From JBOCEF01 sp047610385 (GTDB lineage: Bacteria; Pseudomonadota; Alphaproteobacteria; Rhodobacterales; Rhodobacteraceae): a stretch of DNA of 45,982 nt. Position numbers and translations under genes: made by a program. Every line of letters begins with the position of its first letter. Position 1 is the stretch's first letter. The notes under the pieces were generated by a model. The model was not told the DNA's origin. It saw only the letters and a program-made list of their open reading frames with translations, and made no database searches. This document shows, one piece after another, positions 25,486 through 33,619 of this stretch. The stretch spans positions 1-45,982 of the forward strand of contig JBLGAC010000033.1 of assembly GCA_047610385.1 (NCBI GenBank). Reading direction: 5' to 3'.

Positions 25486-27183
25486 TCAGCCCGGATCGGT
25501 GTCCAGCGGCGGCACCAGTTGACGGCCACGGCGACGGTTGCGCCCCCCGTTGATGCGCGGCGCGCCGGAATGGCCGAGGGTCCGCAACGTGTCAAAATCC
25601 TCGTCGGGGTCGGCCCAGCCTTCGGGATCTTCGGTGTGATTACCTTGCGCCGCGCCCTGCCCCTGCGCAGTGTCCTGCGGTATGTCCATGCTGGGATCGA
25701 CGGTCAGCAGCTGCTCATCAAAGAAATCGCTGACTGGCGCCAGACGCAGGCGGGCGATGGACCGCGCGCCACCCTTGGTGCGCGCGGAAATGTCGAGCCC
25801 CCCACCCGTTGCCGTGCAGATCGCGGCCACCACCGCCAACGCAAAGGGATCCACCGAACGGTTGACCGTCGCCTCTGATGGCGGCCGTGACGAGAATGGT
25901 GCCCGGATGGCCGCAATCTCCGACGGGCCCGGCGCCGGGCCATCATGTTCCACCACCACGCGCAATTCCGGCCAGCGCCGACTGGTGGCTTCCAACTGCG
26001 CCACGATGCCAACCCGCCCCCCCTTGGCAGAGCGGCGCAGCGCATCGTCCAGCAATCTGTCAAGCGCGCGGCGGACCATCAGCTCATCACCACGAACCTC
26101 TGTGATCTGATCCATCTCCAGCTCTGCAATGATCTGCTTGCCTTCTGCCTGCGCACGCACCTGCGCGGCCTGCAGCCATTCGGCGTAAATTGCGCCCGGC
26201 CGCATCGTGCGCAGGGTCAGCCGCAGCCGTCCGTCCCCTTGCGACGCGAGCACCCGCAGCCCTTCGACACGGCCCGCAATTTCCCCCAGCGCGTGGCGCA
26301 GACCATGCAGAACGCGGCCTTGGGTTTCGGTCAGCGGGGTGCGCGCCAACAAGCCAGCGGCGGCGCGCATGCGCTCAGCCGGAAGCTCCAGCCCAGCCGC
26401 GCTCAGGTCCATCATCCGGGCGCGGTCACGTTCGGCGCCACGCAGATAAACCTCAACCTCCTCAACCCGGGTCATTGCCTCATCAACGCGCGATTCGAGC
26501 GCCTCATTGTCATGGCCCGGCCCACGGACATGAAAGACAATCGCCAGCAACATGCCCAGCCCAGCGCCGATGGCACCCAGCACCAGCACCACGCGCAGCG
26601 AAGCGTGCCGCGACGCGTGCTCAGCAGTCGCCAACGCATGGACCTCGGCAAAGGCGGGCATCAGGCCATCCTGCGCCAGCGCGCGCATGTCCCGGCGTGC
26701 AGCGGCGCGCTGCGATCCCGTCGCCTCAGCGATGCGGGCAATGCCGCGCAGAAAGCTGCGCAACATAATATCAATCCGGATCACCGGCCTGTCAGAATTT
26801 TCAACCACAGGGATAGCATCATCACTGGCGTGCCCTGATTTCCAGGTCAGCCGCACCGCCTGCTCATGCAGCGCCTCCATCTCATGCGCAGCGGCGGTGG
26901 CGCGGGCGACAAGCGGGGCGAGCAATGCGGCGGGCGCATTCGGCATGGCGTCTTCAGCCTCAAGCCAGCTCATCACCTGCTCCATCCGGCCAGTGGTCAT
27001 GGGGATCAGGGCGATGATCTGCGTGAGGTCGCGCGAGTCATCCAAAAGGTGATTGGTCCGCAGCCCTGCGCCAATGATCGACATCGCAGAAAGGCAGAGC
27101 GCAAGCGTCAGATTGCGCAAATGACGCGCGCGCAGCAGTCTTCCCCTGCGCGACCCAGCCATTTTGCCCACCGCTCGCCCCAT
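25486..27183 (-). CDS. Membrane-bound degenerate histidine-kinase-like protein
   Basis: The roughly 565-residue protein has a membrane segment at about 23-40, a periplasmic helical sensor of about 170 residues, a second segment near 220-243, a coiled coil, and regions aligning with the DHp and HATPase domains. The catalytic residues are missing. The H-box position reads LSAAGLELP, without His. The N-box reads LDRLLDDALRRSAKGG, with Asp for the key Asn. The G1 box reads VEHDGPAPG, without the usual D-x-G-x-G. Only the last glycine region (TATGGGLDISARTKGG) is recognisable. A Gln/Gly/Asp-rich tail follows. I read it as a pseudo-kinase that may scaffold or sense rather than phosphorylate. It follows ispE by 53 bases; ATG at 27162 is an alternative start. 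Confidence 0.7.
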   Translation of the reverse strand: MGRAVGKMAGSRRGRLLRARHLRNLTLALCLSAMSIIGAGLRTNHLLDDSRDLTQIIALIPMTTGRMEQVMSWLEAEDAMPNAPAALLAPLVARATAAAHEMEALHEQAVRLTWKSGHASDDAIPVVENSDRPVIRIDIMLRSFLRGIARIAEATGSQRAAARRDMRALAQDGLMPAFAEVHALATAEHASRHASLRVVLVLGAIGAGLGMLLAIVFHVRGPGHDNEALESRVDEAMTRVEEVEVYLRGAERDRARMMDLSAAGLELPAERMRAAAGLLARTPLTETQGRVLHGLRHALGEIAGRVEGLRVLASQGDGRLRLTLRTMRPGAIYAEWLQAAQVRAQAEGKQIIAELEMDQITEVRGDELMVRRALDRLLDDALRRSAKGGRVGIVAQLEATSRRWPELRVVVEHDGPAPGPSEIAAIRAPFSSRPPSEATVNRSVDPFALAVVAAICTATGGGLDISARTKGGARSIARLRLAPVSDFFDEQLLTVDPSMDIPQDTAQGQGAAQGNHTEDPEGWADPDEDFDTLRTLGHSGAPRINGGRNRRRGRQLVPPLDTDPG

Positions 27184-27236
27184 GTGGCTGCCGCTCCGTC
27201 CGATTGGAATGAACAGCCGTTGTGGCCCATCGGTCT

Positions 27237-28169
27237 TTACGAAGCGTTGACCGCGGCCCTTTTGCCCAGCGGTGCAGCAGCACGCCACAACCTGGGCGGC
27301 AGCGCGGCGCGGGCGGCCAGCGCGTCCTCAGCCCTGGTGAACAGGCCAAAACAAGTGGCGCCGCTGCCTGACATGCGCGCCAGCAGGCACCCGGGCTGTG
27401 CCGCAATCGCCGTGCGAATGTCTGCGATTTCGGGGATCAATCCCTCAGCCGCCGGTTCCAGATCGTTGCGCAGCCCCGACAGCCAGCCCGCCAGCGCGCC
27501 AGCGTCAGCAAAAGGCGCAATCGGGCGCGCCGCGTGCTGCGCATCGCGCCGGGTCAGCGCCGCGAACACCGCCGGGGTTGGCGTGTCGCGCAGGGGATTG
27601 GCCAGCACCAGCCAGCACGGCGGCAGCGCGGGGGCGGGGGCCAGATCCTCGCCGATCCCAGACATCCACCGGGGCGCGGCAGACAGACATACTGGCACAT
27701 CGGCCCCCAGCCTCAGCGCCAGCGCCGCCAGCCGCGCGGGCGCCAGATCAAGCCGCCACAACCGGATCAGCGCACGCAGCGTCGCCGCCGCGTCCGCGGA
27801 CCCCCCGCCGATGCCCGACGCCAACGGCAGCGATTTCGTCAGTCGGATCGCGGCACCCGCGGTCACGCCCGCCTCAGCGCGCAGCGCCTCAGCAGCGCGC
27901 AGGACCAGGTTGTCGGGCCCCGCGCCAAGCGCCCCGGCAAAGGTCCCGGCAATGGTCAGCGACAGGACCGAGGATGCCTCAACCTCAATCGCGTCGCCCA
28001 GTTCGGGAAACACCACAAGGCTGTCGAGCAGGTGATACCCATCATCGCGCCGCCCGGTGACATGCAGATGCAGGTTGACCTTGGCGCGCGCGATTTCGGT
28101 GATCGGGGCACTGGACAAAGCTGCGGCGCGCCCCCGTTCAAGGGACGCGCCGCGGGACAGATCACGCAT
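27237..28169 (-). CDS. ispE: 4-diphosphocytidyl-2-C-methyl-D-erythritol kinase
   Basis: The 310-residue GHMP kinase phosphorylates CDP-methylerythritol in the MEP route to isoprenoids. Its motifs are ARAKVNLHLHVTGRRDDGYH at the N-terminus, the ATP-binding PLASGIGGGSADAAATL and the C-terminal MSGSGATCFGLF. The polyprenyl synthase that uses the final products is 1.8 kb away on the other strand. The ATG lies 6 bases after the TPR gene stop without a strong ribosome binding site, which suggests translational coupling. Confidence 0.95.
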   Translation of the reverse strand: MRDLSRGASLERGRAAALSSAPITEIARAKVNLHLHVTGRRDDGYHLLDSLVVFPELGDAIEVEASSVLSLTIAGTFAGALGAGPDNLVLRAAEALRAEAGVTAGAAIRLTKSLPLASGIGGGSADAAATLRALIRLWRLDLAPARLAALALRLGADVPVCLSAAPRWMSGIGEDLAPAPALPPCWLVLANPLRDTPTPAVFAALTRRDAQHAARPIAPFADAGALAGWLSGLRNDLEPAAEGLIPEIADIRTAIAAQPGCLLARMSGSGATCFGLFTRAEDALAARAALPPRLWRAAAPLGKRAAVNAS

Positions 28170-28175
28170 GGCGGA

Positions 28176-29909
28176 TCAGCCGCCGTTGGGCGTAGGCGCG
28201 GCCTCGCCAGCACGACCGCCGCCAACCTCCACCGCCAGCACGGCATCAAGCCCACGGGCGAGCTTGTTGCGAATGCGCTCGGCTTCGTCCTCATCAGGTT
28301 TGAACGACAGGGCGCGGCGCCACTGGAATTCAGCCTCGCGCTTGCGCCCGACCATCCACAGCGCATCGCCAAGGTGATCGTTGATCACAGGGTCCACCGG
28401 CGTCAGTTCCACCGCGCGTTCCAAAAGCGGCACGGCTTTGTCGTGTTCTCCCATGCGATACAGCACCCAGCCGAGGCTGTCGGTGATGTAGCCATCATCG
28501 GGCCGCTGGGCGACGGCGCGTTCGATCATCGACAGCGCTTCGACCAGGTTGCGGTTCTGCTCCACCCACGAATAGCCCAGATAATTCAGCGCCAGCGGCT
28601 GTTCAGGCTGCAGTTCCAGCGCCTTGAGGAAATCAGCCTCAGCCCCGTCCCATTCGCCGCTGCGTTCAAGGGCGATGCCACGTTCATAAAACAGCGCCCA
28701 GTGGCGTTCCTGCGGGTTCGGCACCAGATCAAGCGCGCGGGTATACGCCACCGCCGCCTCAGCAAAGCGTTCTTCGCGGCGCAGCAGATCGCCAAGCGCG
28801 ATATGGGCCTGCAATGCGTCGGGGTAGCTTTCGCTCAGCACCTGCAGGGCGACGATGGCCTCAGGCTCACGCTCCATCTGGCGCAGGGCCTCGGCACGGC
28901 CGATTTCGGCGCTGACATGGAATGGCGAGGTGCGGGGCACGGCCGCGAAGCTGGCCGCCGCCATGGCGTGCTGGCTCTGGGCATCAAGCAGTTCGCCGAC
29001 CAGCAGCCGCGCCTCATGCAGTTCAGGGCGCAGCGACAGCGCCAACTGGCCATATAGCAGCGCCGCCGGGCCACCACGTTCCTGGCTGAGCGCACCAGCG
29101 ATCGAGAACATCGCCTCAGCCGCGCCAGACCGCGCGCTGCGCACTGGCAGCGCACCGGGCTTTCCGGCCTCAAGGCGTTCAAGCTCTGCCGACAACAGCA
29201 CGTCGGCCCGGCCATTGTCGATGGCGTCCTGCCACAAGGCCTTGGCTTCGTCGGGGCGTCCCGCGGCCTCAAGCGCAATGCCGTGCGCGCGCGCCAGACG
29301 GGCACCGCCGCCGCCAATTGCTTCGGCGGTCCGGGCGAACACCTCTGCCGCGGCGTCAAAATCGCCGAAGGTCATCAGCGCCAGCCCGCTGTGATACCCG
29401 CCGAACAGGTCATACATCGCGTTGCCGTCGCCAGTTCCGACCGCAAACGCCGCCTCAGCCGCCGCGCGATCGCCGCGCCCGGTCTGGGCCCAGCCGCTCA
29501 GCAGCGATGACAGCAATGGCGGGAACGCCCCCTCAGCCGAGGTTTCGATCCGGTCCAGCGCCGCATCGAATGACGCTGAGGAGAAGGCATCGGCCACCAA
29601 GGTCAGATTGGCCAGCCGGTGTTCAGGGTCGCGGCGAAACAATGCCTCCGCCAGCGTGGCGGCGATGGTCAGATCCCCGGCCATCACCTTGAAATTCAGC
29701 GCCTGTTCGCGCAGCCGGTCGTTCGACGGCGACAGCGCCAGCGCCTGCGTCCAATATTCGGACGCAGCCGCCAGATCGTTGCGCTGCGTCGCATGACGTG
29801 CGGAAAGATAGCTGCCCGCCAAAGATCGCGAGGCGGCATGAACTTCCGCCCCGGCAAAACCCGTGAGCGCGAGGGCGAGGATGGCCCGTTGGATCACCAA
29901 TCGTTTCAC
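28176..29909 (-). CDS. Exported tetratricopeptide-repeat protein
   Basis: The 577-residue protein starts with a signal peptide (MKRLVIQRAILALALTGFAG, cleavage near AAS) and is otherwise built of TPR helices, clearest in the C-terminal half (LGDLLRREERFAEAAVAYTRALDLVP; ALNYLGYSWVEQNRNLVEALSMIERAVAQRPDDG; LGWVLYRMGEHDKAVPLLERAVELTP). It is likely a periplasmic or membrane-associated scaffold of unknown partners. I prefer the GTG at 29909, with GGAG eight bases upstream and an ideal signal peptide start, over ATG at 29927. It is the first gene of the TPR-ispE-pseudokinase group. Confidence 0.87.
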   Translation of the reverse strand: MKRLVIQRAILALALTGFAGAEVHAASRSLAGSYLSARHATQRNDLAAASEYWTQALALSPSNDRLREQALNFKVMAGDLTIAATLAEALFRRDPEHRLANLTLVADAFSSASFDAALDRIETSAEGAFPPLLSSLLSGWAQTGRGDRAAAEAAFAVGTGDGNAMYDLFGGYHSGLALMTFGDFDAAAEVFARTAEAIGGGGARLARAHGIALEAAGRPDEAKALWQDAIDNGRADVLLSAELERLEAGKPGALPVRSARSGAAEAMFSIAGALSQERGGPAALLYGQLALSLRPELHEARLLVGELLDAQSQHAMAAASFAAVPRTSPFHVSAEIGRAEALRQMEREPEAIVALQVLSESYPDALQAHIALGDLLRREERFAEAAVAYTRALDLVPNPQERHWALFYERGIALERSGEWDGAEADFLKALELQPEQPLALNYLGYSWVEQNRNLVEALSMIERAVAQRPDDGYITDSLGWVLYRMGEHDKAVPLLERAVELTPVDPVINDHLGDALWMVGRKREAEFQWRRALSFKPDEDEAERIRNKLARGLDAVLAVEVGGGRAGEAAPTPNGG

Positions 29910-30275
29910 GTCGCCTGCTCCGTTCATGGTTGCGCGCCGCCCTGCAAAGGGCCGCGGCCTGATTGCGCGCCGCCCTGTGCAGGGCGAGCGTGACGCGGGG
30001 GATCGCGCACATCTGTAGACCCATATAGACCCACCGACGCCCGTTTTAAGCGCAGATGCGTTAGTTATTCGCGCCGCGCCCTTAAAAACTGCCTAACCGA
30101 GACTAGTGCGCCCGCGCACCGCTACGCAACGCGCAACTTGCCCATCGGGCCGGGTCAGCATGCGCGGCATTTTCCACGATTCTGCCGCCAAAGGGTTTCA
30201 GGGACGCCTATATTTGAACACTTCCCATCCATAGGTTAGCGTCTCAACTGCTTCCTGATCCGGATGGTCCTTTTG
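29910..30275. promoter_or_regulatory. Divergent intergenic region with direct repeats
   Basis: This gap separates the TPR gene and a small exported protein gene. It holds a perfect 15-base direct repeat TTGCGCGCCGCCCTG (29930-29944 and 29963-29977, start-to-start 33 bases), the palindrome GGCCGCGGCC (29951-29960) and the 8-base repeat TAGACCCA spaced exactly one helical turn (30016-30023, 30026-30033). Two AT-richer patches (30042-30095 and 30205-30240) could hold promoters. No RNA gene or further ORF is evident. Confidence 0.5.
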
Positions 30276-30653
30276 ATGTCAGTCAGTAATGCGATGGCCG
30301 CGATGCGCGCCGCATGGGCGCTCCGTGCGGGTCTGCCCATGGCGTTGGCTTTGCTGGCGATCCTGGCCACAGCCCCGGCCGTGCATGCCGACGCGCCGCG
30401 GTTCGCTGCAGCGGACGGCGCTACGATCAAGCTTGATTCGGTTTCAGGCATGAAATGCGGCGCGCTGCGCAGCAAGCTTGATGAAATTGACGCCACCGGC
30501 TATCGCGGCCAAAGCCCGACGCCCCACAATCAAGCCGACCAGCCGCTGTTTATCTATGAACATAAGGTTGCCCGCGCGCTCTATACCCGCTGCGCACGCG
30601 ACATGAGCGGCAGCGAAGTGTCCCGCGTTCTGCGGCGCGGCTTTCGCAACTGA
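30276..30653 (+). CDS. Small exported hypothetical protein
   Basis: The 125-residue product has a signal peptide with hydrophobic core LPMALALLAILATAPAVHA ending in a plausible AxA cleavage site. The mature part of about 85 residues has two cysteines (MKCGALRS and YTRCARD) that could form a disulfide, and a conserved-looking LDEIDATGYRGQSPTPHNQAD segment. I do not recognise the family. ATG at 30276 has GGATGG eight bases upstream; ATG at 30264 is the alternative. It precedes lspA by 75 bases on the same strand. Confidence 0.65.
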   Translation: MSVSNAMAAMRAAWALRAGLPMALALLAILATAPAVHADAPRFAAADGATIKLDSVSGMKCGALRSKLDEIDATGYRGQSPTPHNQADQPLFIYEHKVARALYTRCARDMSGSEVSRVLRRGFRN

Positions 30654-30728
30654 CGCGGCCTTGACCTTGGCGCCGCGCGCGGTAAAGACCGGGCGGAACG
30701 CTTCTCCCGCAGCAAAGGTTCGCGCCCC

Positions 30729-31253
30729 ATGACCGACGCTCCTGCACCGCAATCTGCGCCCGGCCTTTCGGGGCTGCGCCTGACGCTGACTGTGACGGCG
30801 CTGGCCTTCGTGGTCGATCGCGGCGTGAAATGGTGGGTGGTTGAGGTGCTCGACCTCAAGACCCGCCTGTTTCAGGAAGTTGCGCCGCCATGGCTCAACC
30901 TTATGATGGCGTGGAACCGGGGGGCGAATTTCGGGCTGGGCGACGGGTTGGGCCGGATGTTCTGGATCTGGCTGGCGCTGGCGATATCAGCCGCGCTGCT
31001 GATCTGGTCGCTCAGGCTTGCGGACCCGCGGCAACGCATCTGCGTGGGGCTGCTGGCGGGGGGCGCAATTGGCAACGCGCTCGACCGCTGGGTTTATGGC
31101 GCGGTGGCCGATTTTCTGAACATGAGCTGCTGTGGCTTCAACAACCCTTATGCGTTCAATCCCGCCGACATTTTCATCTTTGCCGGTGCCATCGGGCTGG
31201 TTCTGCTCGGCGGCGGCGATACCCACACGGCGCCTTCGGGCAAAGACACGTGA
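30729..31253 (+). CDS. lspA: Lipoprotein signal peptidase (signal peptidase II)
   Basis: The 174-residue inner-membrane aspartyl protease cleaves prolipoprotein signal peptides after lipid attachment. Four membrane helices are visible. The catalytic Asp128 (GNALDRWVYGAVADFLN) and Asp147 (FNPADIFIF) have the same 19-residue spacing as E. coli Asp124 and Asp143. The WNRGANFG motif is a variant of the usual NxGxAFG. The next gene encodes a lipoprotein, a fitting neighbour. Confidence 0.95.
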   Translation: MTDAPAPQSAPGLSGLRLTLTVTALAFVVDRGVKWWVVEVLDLKTRLFQEVAPPWLNLMMAWNRGANFGLGDGLGRMFWIWLALAISAALLIWSLRLADPRQRICVGLLAGGAIGNALDRWVYGAVADFLNMSCCGFNNPYAFNPADIFIFAGAIGLVLLGGGDTHTAPSGKDT

Positions 31254-31386
31254 ACACGCGCGGCGGCGCGACTTGCGCCGGAGCGCTGGTGCGGGCACAT
31301 TGCGGCGCGGCGCAAGGCGGCTTCGGGCGCATCGACGCAGACCGCCGGACACGCCCGGCAAAAGCGATAAAGCAGGACAGAGTCAG

Positions 31387-31977
31387 ATGCTGACAGCCGC
31401 CGATCATCATGCCCCCCGCCAAACCGCAGACGCCGTGTGCAGGTTCGGCCGGATCGCGCTTTGCGCCTGCGTCGTGCTGGCGGTGGCGGGCTGCGGCGGG
31501 CGCGGTGCGCTGCGCTCCACCTTTGGGATCACGTTGGAGCAGCCGGACCCGTTCAATGTCCTGCCGCGCAAACCCCTTCGCATCCCGCCAAATTTCCAGG
31601 ACCTGCCCCTGCCGCGCCCCGGCGCGCCCAGCCCGCTGGATCCCCAGCCCGTGGCCGAAGCGCAATTGGCACTGCGCCATGTCGGCCAAGCCGCAGGCGC
31701 GCCCAGCGCCGGTGAATTGGCGCTTTTGGGTGCCGTCGGGGCCGAAGACGCCCAGCCCGGCATCCGCCAGGACCTGGCGCTGGAGGCCGGATCAACCGAT
31801 CCCGCCTACGGGCTGGACAGCATTCTGGGCTGGGCGGTGCCGGACGGATCGGCCGAGCAGGTGCTTGACCAGCGCGCAGAGGCCGCACGCATCGACGCCG
31901 CCGGCGGTGACGCGCCGAACGCCCCACCGCGGGTCGGAGAGCTAAAGTCCAACGAATTGCGGCTGGGGCTGTTCTGA
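31387..31977 (+). CDS. DUF3035 lipoprotein (BamF-like)
   Basis: The 196-residue protein has a lipoprotein signal peptide with the lipobox LAVAGC, so Cys would be lipidated and the mature protein anchored to the outer membrane. The conserved RSTFGITLEQPDPFNVLPRKPLRIPP and the terminal ELRLGLF match DUF3035, a family also linked with the BamF name as an accessory of outer-membrane protein assembly in Alphaproteobacteria. The genes lspA, this gene and the M16 pair form an order common in Rhodobacterales. A longer frame upstream overlaps lspA and is not used. Confidence 0.85.
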   Translation: MLTAADHHAPRQTADAVCRFGRIALCACVVLAVAGCGGRGALRSTFGITLEQPDPFNVLPRKPLRIPPNFQDLPLPRPGAPSPLDPQPVAEAQLALRHVGQAAGAPSAGELALLGAVGAEDAQPGIRQDLALEAGSTDPAYGLDSILGWAVPDGSAEQVLDQRAEAARIDAAGGDAPNAPPRVGELKSNELRLGLF

Positions 31978-32045
31978 GCCGCCACACCAAACACCCACCT
32001 GAACCGAACGCCCACAACCGGGCGCGCGTTGGGGGCACAGGGATC

Positions 32046-32086
32046 ACCCTGCTCCCCCGTTCACGTTTGCGCGAGAGGGGCAGGGT
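32046..32086. repeat. REP-like palindromic element
   Basis: ACCCTGC (32046-32052) and GCAGGGT (32080-32086) are inverted, with further imperfect CCCC/GGGG pairing inside. On the minus strand one frame reads LPLSRKRERG, a signature I associate with small dispersed palindromic repeats in proteobacterial genomes. Only one copy is in the window. Confidence 0.45.
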
Positions 32087-32230
32087 CCCGGCGATATTGC
32101 CGCCCTGCCCCCCGCGACCATCCGCTGCGGCGCCTTTCCGAACGCCCCCCGGCTCCCTAGATTGCACATGGTCGCCCCGAAGCGCGCTTTGCGCGTCCGC
32201 CCGGGGCCCACGGACGGGAGAGACCGCTTG

Positions 32231-33619
32231 ATGACCCCCATGCTTTCGCCCCTCACGAAATCGCCGCGCGCCGCATTGGCGGCCCTTGCAGCGCTGCTTG
32301 TCGCCGCGGCCGCGCCCACTGCCTTCGCCCAACCCCAAGTGACGACCTTTATGCTGGAGAACGGCATGAAAGGCGTGGTGATCGAAGACCACCGCGCGCC
32401 CGTCGTCACGCATATGGTGTGGTACCGCGTCGGTGCCGCGGATGAGCCGCACGGCCATTCAGGCATCGCACATTTCTTTGAACACCTGATGTTCAAGGGC
32501 ACGGACGACATACCGGATTCGGCGTTCTCCAAGATCATCTCGTCCAATGGCGGGCAGGACAACGCCTTCACCGGGCAGGATTACACCGCCTATTTCCAGC
32601 GCATCGCCGCCGACCGGCTTGAACTGGTGATGACCATGGAGGCCGACCGGATGCGCGATCTGGTCATCAATGACGACCACATCCGCACCGAACGGGATGT
32701 GGTGCTGGAAGAACGCAACCAGCGGGTCGAAAACGATCCAGGTGCGCTGTTCAACGAACAGCTCGACGCGGCGCTGTATCTCAACCACCCCTACGGCATC
32801 CCGGTGATCGGCTGGAAGCATGAGATCTCAGCGCTGAACCTTGTCGACGCGCGAGCGTTCTATGAACGATGGTACGCGCCTGATAACGCAATTCTGGTGG
32901 TCGCAGGCGACGTGAACCCGGCCGAAGTGCAGGCGCTGGCCGAAAAGCATTTCGGCCCGCTGAAACCGTCTGGCGTCGGCGCGTCGCCGCGGATGCGGGC
33001 GACCGAACCGCCGCAGCTGTCCCCGCGCCGCCTGACCTTTGAAGACCCGCGCGTGCGCCAGCCCTATGTCACCCGCACCTATGTCCTGCCCAGCGCCAAG
33101 GACGATCTTGACCGCGCCGCGGCGCGCGAGGTGCTGGCCGAAGTGTTGGGCGGCGGCGTCAATTCGCGCATCGCCCAGGCCCTGACGATCCAGAGCACAA
33201 CCGCCCTGTCGGCGGGGGCGTGGCACCGGGGTGGCGCGCTCGATTATTCCGAGATGGGCGTCTATGTCGTGCCCCGCCCAGGCGTGACCCTTGGCGATGC
33301 TGAGGCGGCGCTGGACAAAGTTCTGGCCGATTTCCTCGCCTCGGACGGCCCGACAGACACGGAACTGGCGCGCATCAAATCAGTGTCGCGCGCCGACAAG
33401 ATCTATTCTGAGGACAGCCAGATGACCCTGGCGCGCATCTATGGCGCGGGGCTGACCACCGGCCTGACCATCGACGACATCCAGACTTGGCAGGACCGCA
33501 TCGACGCAGTGACCGCCGAAGATGTGATGGAGGCCGCACGCGCCGCCTTTGATCTGGATAAATCCGTGACCGGATGGCTGATGACCGCCCCCGCCAACCC
33601 TGAGGAGCCCCGCGGATGA
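32231..33619 (+). CDS. M16-family zinc peptidase (active subunit)
   Basis: The 462-residue exported protein has a signal peptide (cleavage near AFA-QPQ) and the inverted zinc motif HFFEH at 81-85, with the third ligand Glu161 at the expected distance of 76 residues. The rest fits the two M16 domains (LYLNHPYGIPVIGWKHEI; ILVVAGDVNPAEVQALAEKHFGPL). It is a periplasmic relative of pitrilysin and mitochondrial processing peptidase beta. ATG at 32231 follows GGGAGAG. It overlaps the second M16 gene by ATGA, and the products probably form a heterodimer. Confidence 0.95.
   Translation: MTPMLSPLTKSPRAALAALAALLVAAAAPTAFAQPQVTTFMLENGMKGVVIEDHRAPVVTHMVWYRVGAADEPHGHSGIAHFFEHLMFKGTDDIPDSAFSKIISSNGGQDNAFTGQDYTAYFQRIAADRLELVMTMEADRMRDLVINDDHIRTERDVVLEERNQRVENDPGALFNEQLDAALYLNHPYGIPVIGWKHEISALNLVDARAFYERWYAPDNAILVVAGDVNPAEVQALAEKHFGPLKPSGVGASPRMRATEPPQLSPRRLTFEDPRVRQPYVTRTYVLPSAKDDLDRAAAREVLAEVLGGGVNSRIAQALTIQSTTALSAGAWHRGGALDYSEMGVYVVPRPGVTLGDAEAALDKVLADFLASDGPTDTELARIKSVSRADKIYSEDSQMTLARIYGAGLTTGLTIDDIQTWQDRIDAVTAEDVMEAARAAFDLDKSVTGWLMTAPANPEEPRG

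Noticed and set aside
27534..29057. 507-codon plus-strand frame over ispE and the TPR gene
   Set aside because: It spans the junction of two well-supported minus-strand genes and shows no family motif.
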